From Candidatus Bathyarchaeota archaeon (GTDB lineage Archaea; Thermoproteota; Bathyarchaeia; TCS64): 64,000 bases of DNA. Positions 58,097 to 64,000 of this stretch are shown here, in pieces. A model generated the notes under the pieces. The model had not been told where the DNA came from, did not search any database, and saw only the letters and a list, made by a program, of their open reading frames with translations. How positions within the stretch are numbered: the first letter of the stretch is position 1; each line of letters begins with the position of its first letter. The position numbers and the translations under genes were made by a program. The DNA is taken from assembly GCA_014730055.1 (NCBI GenBank), contig WJIV01000067.1, positions 1 through 64,000 on the forward strand, read 5' to 3'.

Positions 58097-59685
58097 CTCA
58101 ACTCGAGCTTATCCTTGTATTTGAACTGTTTCTTGTACATTTCCTCGACTGTCTCAAGGATGTCCGCATCCTCTGGATCCTTGTCTTTTCTTATCCTCTT
58201 AATCCGGGCAAACCTCAAAGCGTATCCTGATCTGTAATGGGGGCTTTTTTGAATCTCGTTAAACTCGACCTCTACGACCAATACAGGGTATACATTCACG
58301 ACATGTCGCTCTTCTGATGTCTTTATGCTCAGGAGTTTCTCAGTCATCCACTTGAACTCCTCGTCAGTTAACCCCTTGAAGGTCTTACCTATAACCAGAT
58401 ACTCGTCCCCGTGCTTGACCGAGAGGTGATAGTTACTCAGCCATCCCCTTCTCCTCCCAGAACCCCACTCAGCAGCCTTTATAACCACATCCAAGCTCTC
58501 AGCAGGTTTTAGCTTAAACCAGGCTTTACCCCTGCTTCCAGGGGTGTACAAACTGTCTAGCCTCTTCGCAATCAAGCCCTCATGCCCTCCTAAAATTGCC
58601 TCTCGGAGGAATACCTTAGCTTCCTCGGACGAACCTGTCACGATTCGCCTCGAAAGGTACTTTTCATGGATATTCGCCTCAAGCAACTGCCACCTTTCCT
58701 CATAGGGTTTATCTATTAACAGCTCATCGCCCATGTAAAGCAGGTCGAATAGATGGAGGTGGAGGGGGATCTTTTGTGCCATCTCGTGCACATTCTTGAC
58801 TCTTGTGAACCTTCTCATGAGGTCTTGAAAGGGCAGGGGCTGCTCAGTCTCACCGACAGCGACCACCTCTCCCTCAAGGATGAAATCCTTTCCTGGGACG
58901 AAAGCTTCTACTATATCAATGATGTCCGGTAGGCTTAAGGTCACATCGGAGAGCCTGCGACTGAATATCCTTACTTCTCCATCTCTCCTATGCACTTGGA
59001 TACGTGCTCCGTCGTACTTGAATTCAAAAGCTGATAAGCCCTCGTGTTCCTCAATTATCTCCTCAGCGTCCTCTGCCATGTTCGCGAGCATGGGTTTTAT
59101 CGGGATAAAGTAAGTGGCTTTCAGGTTGCGTAAACCTTCCTCCCCCTCTTTCAGCGCGATCTCTGCGACTTTTCCCAGATCTCCTGTAACCATCAAAGCC
59201 CTTCTGACCACGTTGGAGGGAACTTGGCTGGCCTCTGCTATACCCTCCAGCATGATACCCTCATTCACGCCAATTCTCATTTCTCCGTAGATTACTCGAA
59301 CCAGTATCTCCCTTGATTTTCTATCAAGTGAGTTGAAGAGGCCCTCGAGCAACTGCTCCTTATTCTTCTTCGATCCCGTGCCCGACTGTTCAGCTATGCT
59401 GTAAAGTACCTTATGCACGTAGATTACTGAGGGCTCTCCTCCGAAAAGAGAGGTCTGTCCGCCATTTTTTGATACCTTGTGAAGTGTCCTCCACCCGACA
59501 TCTAGGGTTCTATCATCAAACTCCGGGAATATCGACCCTACAATAAGGAGTACTGCGGGATATACCTCACTCGGGTGCAGATTTTTCAGGAACCCGGAGA
59601 TCAATTTGATCTTCTCGTTTCGCTTACTAGTATTCTCTAACTTGCAGCATAGTTCAGCTAACTCGCCGAAGGCTGTATCCGACAC
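58093..59685 (-). CDS. lig: ATP-dependent DNA ligase, copy paired with FEN1
   Basis: 530-residue archaeal ligase. Motif I FKYDGARIQVH with AMP lysine K223, LEGEVVAV (III), HEGLIAKR (IV) and WFKLK (V). Residues 77-81 QTSLF sit where Pyrococcus ligase has its QKSFF PCNA-binding loop, so this copy should bind PCNA and is the best candidate for the replicative ligase sealing Okazaki fragments. The start overlaps the FEN1 stop by one base. Shorter than the other ligase (586 residues). Confidence 0.95.
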   Translation of the reverse strand: MSDTAFGELAELCCKLENTSKRNEKIKLISGFLKNLHPSEVYPAVLLIVGSIFPEFDDRTLDVGWRTLHKVSKNGGQTSLFGGEPSVIYVHKVLYSIAEQSGTGSKKNKEQLLEGLFNSLDRKSREILVRVIYGEMRIGVNEGIMLEGIAEASQVPSNVVRRALMVTGDLGKVAEIALKEGEEGLRNLKATYFIPIKPMLANMAEDAEEIIEEHEGLSAFEFKYDGARIQVHRRDGEVRIFSRRLSDVTLSLPDIIDIVEAFVPGKDFILEGEVVAVGETEQPLPFQDLMRRFTRVKNVHEMAQKIPLHLHLFDLLYMGDELLIDKPYEERWQLLEANIHEKYLSRRIVTGSSEEAKVFLREAILGGHEGLIAKRLDSLYTPGSRGKAWFKLKPAESLDVVIKAAEWGSGRRRGWLSNYHLSVKHGDEYLVIGKTFKGLTDEEFKWMTEKLLSIKTSEERHVVNVYPVLVVEVEFNEIQKSPHYRSGYALRFARIKRIRKDKDPEDADILETVEEMYKKQFKYKDKLELS

Positions 59686-60713
59686 TATTGTTTGCCTCCG
59701 AAGTATTCAGTCAGAGACTTTTGCTTATTAGCCTGTATCAATCGATCTATGATGCGCTCTACTCTTGTTAGGCTAAATTCCCTTTCGTTGACAAGAAACT
59801 CTATCAATCCCGGCTTATCAGGATCACCGTATCTAATCTCGTAGTCCATGTTAACAGGAGGATTTATGTAGAAATTTCTGATCTCCTCATAGTTATCTGG
59901 TTGTTTTTCAAATAGTTCCTCAGGAAGCTCCTCGAGTGTACCGTGCTCTCTTATAAGCTTCAGTGCGGTCTTAGGTCCTATTCCCTTGATGCCCTCGTTA
60001 AAGTCTGTGCCTACCAGTATGGAGAGGTCAATTAACTGTTCCCGGCTTATACCCAGTTCTTCAAGGAAGCTCTCCAACTCAATCAACTCTGGTATTAGCT
60101 TCCTAGCCCTACCCTTGCTTGGGAGCCACTCCTCTCCGCTAATCGTAAGATACCTCAGCAGCCTGGGTGTGCCAAATAGGAGAGAATCGTAGTCTCTGCT
60201 GTTCGAAGCCCAGACCTCACCTCTCTTACATAGTAGGGCAGCCTGCGCTTCTCCCTCGCTTGGCGCCTCTATCCAGGGTATCCCCAGGAGTTCTAGGAGG
60301 CGCCTAGCGTCCTCTAGAGCCTGCTCATCAAGCCTACTAGTCATGACCGCCTTGCTGATTGCATCAGACATATCACCCCGAGCAAGTGCTTCCTCGTACT
60401 CTAATCGGGCCTTCTTTCGGGCTTTCCTTCGTTTAGTTATCTCGTTCCGCTTCAACTCTGGAGGCCTGCCGTCGAAGACGAAGACAAGCCTGATGTTGTA
60501 TTTGGAGATTAGGCGGGTAGTTCGGTAGGCTAATCCCACTAGGTGGCTGGTGATGTTTCCTCCACTATCTTTCAGAGGTGTGCCGTCTCTGGTCCTTATG
60601 AGTGATAGAAACTGATATATGATATTGAAGGCATCCACGGCGAAGCTCTTACCCCTTATGTCATCCAGGCTCAACTCCTTCTTGTGGATAATCGGCGTCA
60701 GCAGGACTCCCAT
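59685..60713 (-). CDS. fen: Flap endonuclease FEN1
   Basis: 342-residue structure-specific nuclease removing 5' flaps and RNA primers. N-terminal block starts near GKSFAVDAFNIIYQFL and contains FVFDGRPPELKR; the catalytic acidic residues appear in EAPSEGEAQAALL and SNSRDYDSLLFG, and the HhH GIKGIGPKTALKLI binds DNA. The C-terminal QKSLTEYF (about 331-338) is a full PCNA-interacting box. It is immediately followed by the ligase, so the pair forms an Okazaki-fragment maturation operon that works on PCNA. Confidence 0.96.
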   Translation of the reverse strand: MGVLLTPIIHKKELSLDDIRGKSFAVDAFNIIYQFLSLIRTRDGTPLKDSGGNITSHLVGLAYRTTRLISKYNIRLVFVFDGRPPELKRNEITKRRKARKKARLEYEEALARGDMSDAISKAVMTSRLDEQALEDARRLLELLGIPWIEAPSEGEAQAALLCKRGEVWASNSRDYDSLLFGTPRLLRYLTISGEEWLPSKGRARKLIPELIELESFLEELGISREQLIDLSILVGTDFNEGIKGIGPKTALKLIREHGTLEELPEELFEKQPDNYEEIRNFYINPPVNMDYEIRYGDPDKPGLIEFLVNEREFSLTRVERIIDRLIQANKQKSLTEYFGGKQ

Positions 60714-60758
60714 AGGGGCTCGATCCTTCTTATTTTTCCGAGATTATTGAAGTTATTG

Positions 60759-61955
60759 TTAAAGGCTGTTTAAAATCCAGTGGTAAGCTATCCCCGAGAG
60801 GTACAGTGCTACGGCGCTGGGGGCAAGGTACCTTATCACCTTATTGAGGTCGGACCTGTAGTAACTATTGCTCAATACAAGGCAAAGGTGCAGAGGGGAT
60901 GTGATGTATGTGCAGGTTATACCAACGAAGATAATACTGACAACATGAATGTTCGGGTCATTGAAAAGCGGTAGCAGCAATGGGAAGCTTATTCCTACAC
61001 CCATAGCAGGGGACCCAGATATAGCTCCTATGAGCAGCGGTATGAAAACAGCAATGGCGATGCGGGGAATCCCGGCACCGAGAATTGCATCGAAAAGGAC
61101 ATCAACGGAACCTGAGCTTATCACCATATCCCTCAGATATAGTGTCGCTAGCACTGCCATGGCGGTATTCCATTGTATCCCATTCCAGATCATCTTAAAG
61201 GCTCTCCGAGGAGCCACTCTCCCCAAAAGGAAAGCGATCAATATGCCAGCACCAAGACCTAAATACACCTCCAGGCCATAGAGGACCAGCCCCACTGTTA
61301 TCATCAAGGGGATGGCACCTAGAAAATCATCCAAGGTAAAGTTCCCACCGTCAGATTTCCTCTTCGGAGTGGATATGAAGTCTCTGCTGAAGAATAGCCC
61401 TATCCCTACCATAGCGAAGAACAGGGGCCATTGAACTCGCAGCCAGTAGTTTATAGTAAATCCGGCCAGGGTGGTTGCCATTATTGTCGAGGACGTGACT
61501 GGGTTGACCCAGTAGAGGAGGTGCCTGAACCAGACATTGAAATAAGTCTTATATTCAGGCTCAAGTCCAAGTTTATTTGCCTCAGGTTCTATGAAAGGGG
61601 CGGACATTAGGGCCCCTCCAGGCATGCTGAGGAAACCGAATATCGCGGGTATCAGGGCGAGGAGTATGTTTCCTGGAAGAACGTTACTAAGGCCTTCGAT
61701 GAAACGGATCATGAGCCCTGTCTCCTTCAGGGCATATCCTAGGACAGTTATCATAACCACGGCCACCACCAAGACCCATGTTGACGGGGAGGAGACTGTC
61801 GTGTAGAGCACCGAGAATACTATGGATACCTGGTTTCCCGAGGTCAGGCCGATTATTATTGCCGCCACGGTGATGGCCACGGAGAAGTCAATCTTCTTTG
61901 CCCTGAGAACAAAAATGGTTATGAAGGCCACCAGCAACCCTAAGCTTTCCAACAT
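60759..61955 (-). CDS. DUF401 family permease
   Basis: 398-residue integral membrane protein with about ten helices, of the DUF401 group in the ion-transporter superfamily. The signature segment FGFLSMPGGALMSAPFIE (residues near 110-128) matches the family. GISFPLLLPLF and TSPLHLCLVLSN occur in the second half, mirroring the two-repeat design of these carriers. Substrate unknown. The ATG at 61955 is used; a GTG ten codons upstream (61985) is possible. The miniprotein gene at 62023-62181 lies just upstream, in the same direction. Confidence 0.8.
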   Translation of the reverse strand: MLESLGLLVAFITIFVLRAKKIDFSVAITVAAIIIGLTSGNQVSIVFSVLYTTVSSPSTWVLVVAVVMITVLGYALKETGLMIRFIEGLSNVLPGNILLALIPAIFGFLSMPGGALMSAPFIEPEANKLGLEPEYKTYFNVWFRHLLYWVNPVTSSTIMATTLAGFTINYWLRVQWPLFFAMVGIGLFFSRDFISTPKRKSDGGNFTLDDFLGAIPLMITVGLVLYGLEVYLGLGAGILIAFLLGRVAPRRAFKMIWNGIQWNTAMAVLATLYLRDMVISSGSVDVLFDAILGAGIPRIAIAVFIPLLIGAISGSPAMGVGISFPLLLPLFNDPNIHVVSIIFVGITCTYITSPLHLCLVLSNSYYRSDLNKVIRYLAPSAVALYLSGIAYHWILNSL

Positions 61956-62022
61956 TATAGCTACCGTCGATCCCTGAACGAACACGGTATTAGTATATAA
62001 ACCCTGACGAGTAGACCAAGGT

Positions 62023-62181
62023 CTAAAAGATTACTCTAAGTATAAACAGTAGGATCTTTACCGGGAGTAGCAGGATGAAGAGCGCTATCTTGACCGAAAT
62101 GGCGACTCCCATGAAGACAGACGCCATGATGAAAGTTAATCCTAGAAGAACCAGGACCGGGATGAGAAACAGCCACCACAT
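62023..62181 (-). CDS. 52-residue hydrophobic membrane miniprotein
   Basis: Short open frame from ATG 62181 to TAG 62023. It starts MWWLFLIPVLVLLGLTF, has a second hydrophobic stretch (VAISVKIALFILLLP) and a basic KILLFILRVIF end, so it would be two short membrane helices. It lies 67 bases upstream of the DUF401 permease ATG on the same strand and may be an accessory subunit. No strong Shine-Dalgarno was seen; a homologue search is needed to settle it. Confidence 0.45.
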   Translation of the reverse strand: MWWLFLIPVLVLLGLTFIMASVFMGVAISVKIALFILLLPVKILLFILRVIF

Positions 62182-62503
62182 TCTAATTAACTAACTGATT
62201 AGAGAAAATTAAATTCATTTCGGTAAAAAGAAAAAACGCATATTCTTCATCATTTTTTCTCGCATCTATACCTCAATAATATGACCAAAATTGTTACTAG
62301 AAAAATACTATCAGATATTTATCATGGTGCAATATCTAGGGTAGTGAGGAATGGCTTACAGGATTCTGACACAAAACGAACTGTAAAAAGAGCCTGAAAA
62401 AGTTAATCATTTTCTAAGAAATCCTTTCATAGAGCAAAACTGAAACTTTTATAAAAATTTTTCAAAAAACTCACATAGCACATAATATATTAGATATCCG
62501 AAG
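62182..62503. other. AT-rich intergenic spacer without a supported gene
   Basis: The longest non-coding stretch of the window (322 bases), between the miniprotein and the MFS gene. It contains a 38-codon plus-strand frame (62281-62397) without support and a run of A/T near 62445-62470. No tRNA, structured RNA or repeat was seen. Confidence 0.6.
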
Positions 62504-63769
62504 TTATTCTCGTATCAGGGTCTCTGGAACCCAAATGTATAATATCGGGGTCCTCAGGAGCATATCTACTGCCAGTGGGATAGCGAAGATTAGCCAGGGC
62601 ATGCTGCTATCATAAAGTACTCCCCCGACTAAGGGTGCGCCTATTCTTACCATGGCAGTGAAGGTGTTGCTGAGACCCATCCATCTTCCTCTCTGCTCTG
62701 CAGGTACCAACTCCAGATAGAGTGTCTCGTATGCAGTAGTGCTGAGGGCTATCCCTCTGATGAACCAGGCAACCAAGAGCCACCTTGGGGACGGTGCTAG
62801 AATAGCGATTATGAAGCTCAACCACAAACCGGGTCTTACGATTAGGAAGGCATACTTTCTCCCCCTGTTATCTGCCAGCCTGTTCATTGTGGTCGAGAAT
62901 AGTAGGAAGGCTATGGTCTCGCAGGTGGGCATGAGACCGAGGGTGTAGGCGTCCGCACCCTTCACCTCCTCAGCATACAGGAAGGCGAATCCCTCCAGGG
63001 TCGACCATACGAATGCCCCAAGGGCTCCCACTACTATCATGGTCTTTAACTTTCTTCCTCCCTGGTCCAAGACCTCTTTGAAGTCTTGAAGGAATCCTAT
63101 GCTGGCGTGCTCTCTTGGTGGTGGGGGGACATTTTCAACTCGTCTGTAGATGTAGGTGTATATTATTAGAAGGCCTGCGAACCTTATTATGTACAGGGGC
63201 CTTATCCCGGAGGTATTCAGACCTCCCATTAGGTTTACTATGGTGGCACCGATGACAGGGCTCACAAGTCCGAGGAGGTAGGCCATCTGTAGGCGGAGGC
63301 CCATGCCTGTTGAGCGGTCTCGGTTCTTCAGCTCGTTGGTGACGATGACCTGTTGACTCCTGAACATTAAAGCCATTGACAGGGGGTTTATCGCCATGGC
63401 CAGGAATATCCACCTCCAGTCCTTAGCAGCGGCGTATAACCCGATCATGATAATGTTGAGGAGCATCCCCGCGCCGAGGACCTTCCTGAGGTTATATTTG
63501 TCGGTAATATACCCTACTGGCATACTGACCAGCATACTTATGAAGGCGCTGAAGCTGCTAATGAGCCCGATTAGGAAGTTGTCCGCTCCAAGGGCCTTGG
63601 TGTAGATGCTAGTGTACTGACCCGTAAGGTTAAATAGAAAGTGGGCGCCAGCCGTCCTTGCTACCATCATACGGTAATTGTTACTCTGCCTTCCTAGGAA
63701 ATCCCTGATATTCTTGTATAGGTTAACGAGCGCCGTAATACCACCAGCGATATTCCCCTCAAGTCTCAC
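62504..63769 (-). CDS. MFS transporter
   Basis: 421-residue major facilitator with about 12 helices. The loop-2/3 motif is VGYITDKYNLRKVLGAG (about residues 74-90), with a matching loop in the second half (TMNRLADNRGRKYAF). The order of halves and C-terminal GLSNTFTAMVRIGAPLVGG are typical of drug or metabolite exporters. Substrate unknown. The GTG at 63769 is the only long start; a GAGGGG sequence a few codons inside leaves the true start open. Confidence 0.88.
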   Translation of the reverse strand: MRLEGNIAGGITALVNLYKNIRDFLGRQSNNYRMMVARTAGAHFLFNLTGQYTSIYTKALGADNFLIGLISSFSAFISMLVSMPVGYITDKYNLRKVLGAGMLLNIIMIGLYAAAKDWRWIFLAMAINPLSMALMFRSQQVIVTNELKNRDRSTGMGLRLQMAYLLGLVSPVIGATIVNLMGGLNTSGIRPLYIIRFAGLLIIYTYIYRRVENVPPPPREHASIGFLQDFKEVLDQGGRKLKTMIVVGALGAFVWSTLEGFAFLYAEEVKGADAYTLGLMPTCETIAFLLFSTTMNRLADNRGRKYAFLIVRPGLWLSFIIAILAPSPRWLLVAWFIRGIALSTTAYETLYLELVPAEQRGRWMGLSNTFTAMVRIGAPLVGGVLYDSSMPWLIFAIPLAVDMLLRTPILYIWVPETLIRE

Positions 63770-63772
63770 AAT

Positions 63773-63786
63773 AATCTATATAGATT
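63773..63786. promoter_or_regulatory. Perfect palindrome AATCTATATAGATT upstream of the MFS gene
   Basis: A 14-base perfect palindrome containing CTATATAG, 4-17 bases upstream of the MFS start. It may be a TATA box (if the MFS start is further in), an operator, or both. Half sites resemble those at 54694-54707. Confidence 0.35.
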
Positions 63787-63894
63787 TACCTATTTGCAGG
63801 GATAAGGTGTTAGAGAAATCTAATAGTATAATAATATCCGTTCGCTTCCGTAGCCGCTAAATAGCAAGCCATCATAATAATAGGATGAGTAAAA

Positions 63895-64000
63895 ATGAGA
63901 CCTGTGATCAATGATGCATTTAATGTGGAATCAGAGATCCTGGATGAGACCAGGGAGATATTTGTTTACCTGCCACCCAACCATCAGGAATCCAGTTTGA
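63895..64000 (+). CDS. Putative esterase (alpha/beta hydrolase, PF00756-like), N-terminal part
   Basis: The first 35 codons of a gene that runs off the right end. SEILDETREIFVYLPPNHQES matches the start of esterase-D/IroE-type alpha/beta hydrolases, where a beta strand ending in VYLPP precedes the catalytic domain (shown here in part as TREIFVYLPPNHQE). An in-frame TGA lies directly upstream, so the ATG at 63895 is the start. The catalytic Ser-His-Asp are outside the window. Confidence 0.65.
   Translation, partial: MRPVINDAFNVESEILDETREIFVYLPPNHQESSL

Noticed and set aside
62281..62397. 38-codon plus-strand frame in the 322-base spacer
   Set aside because: No ribosome site or recognisable sequence; likely chance.
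1..64000. CRISPR arrays, tRNA or rRNA genes, insertion sequences
   Set aside because: No regularly spaced direct repeats, no tRNA-like cloverleaf noted in the spacers, no transposase or terminal repeats seen; spacers are nearly all under 180 bases.

Overview
The window is a gene-dense archaeal chromosome segment. Archaeal markers include ribosomal proteins eS1, eL15, uL16/L10e and eL21, RNA polymerase subunits Rpo4/RpoF and Rpo11/RpoL, TFS, eIF1A, eIF2-gamma, PCNA, FEN1, two archaeal-type ATP-dependent DNA ligases, exosome Csl4, SRP54, Dph2, DUF655, DUF99, DUF2095 and archease. Many starts have short Shine-Dalgarno motifs (GGTG, GGAG), others look leaderless behind a TATA box, and 1-8 base overlaps are common. 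Peptidases, a tungsten aldehyde oxidoreductase pair, a predicted H+-pyrophosphatase, an acyl-CoA ligase and a sulfate adenylyltransferase suggest an anaerobic, peptide-using, uncultivated archaeon. The gene content does not let me choose between Asgard, Bathyarchaeia-like or euryarchaeal-related lineages. I found no tRNA, rRNA, CRISPR array or insertion sequence.

Layout, left half. 0-2.4 kb: nadC-nadA and a gamma-carbonic-anhydrase-like gene on the minus strand, divergent from a Lin0512-family gene across a strong 10+10 bp inverted repeat. 2.9-4.2 kb: a double zinc-ribbon protein with 11-residue repeats, and a RimK-type ligase. 4.3-9 kb: a PadR-regulated export-type cluster (PadR, ABC ATPase, four-domain exoprotein, FtsX-type permease, Yip1-like protein) with a dyad at its promoter. 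9-12 kb: two tandem M28 peptidases. 12-21.5 kb: an unknown gene, eS1, a nucleotidyltransferase-GlmM-GlmU run, DUF2095, an OBG-family GTPase, SerA, and an FAD oxidoreductase/GT2 pair that ends 3 bases from a shortened eL15 gene. 22-29.7 kb: H+-PPase, P2A-type Ca2+-ATPase, PIN protein, iron-sulfur flavoprotein, and eIF2-gamma, whose reading frame has no ATG/GTG/TTG start.

Layout, right half. 29.8-40 kb: a small regulator-like gene with Sat, a parvulin, a radical SAM/SPASM protein, a class V aminotransferase, a TspO-like protein, fused GuaA, archease, and an AOR/four-cluster ferredoxin pair. 40-50.7 kb: fourteen co-directional information-processing genes from SRP54 down to PCNA, with a DNA ligase directly upstream of DNA polymerase X. 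50.8-58 kb: GNAT, eIF1A, an aldolase, acyl-CoA ligase, a winged-helix protein, PH/SHOCT protein, ECF S component, M20 peptidase and a membrane protein. 58-60.7 kb: FEN1 followed by a second DNA ligase. 60.7-64 kb: a DUF401 permease, a 52-residue membrane miniprotein, an MFS transporter and the start of an esterase gene.

Themes: the two DNA ligases are each coupled to a different partner (PolX, or FEN1), suggesting separate repair and replication roles. Several divergent intergenic regions carry well-formed palindromes that look like operators. Several conserved proteins deviate from the norm: the eIF2-gamma start, the eL15 tail, and one metal ligand of the carbonic-anhydrase-like protein.
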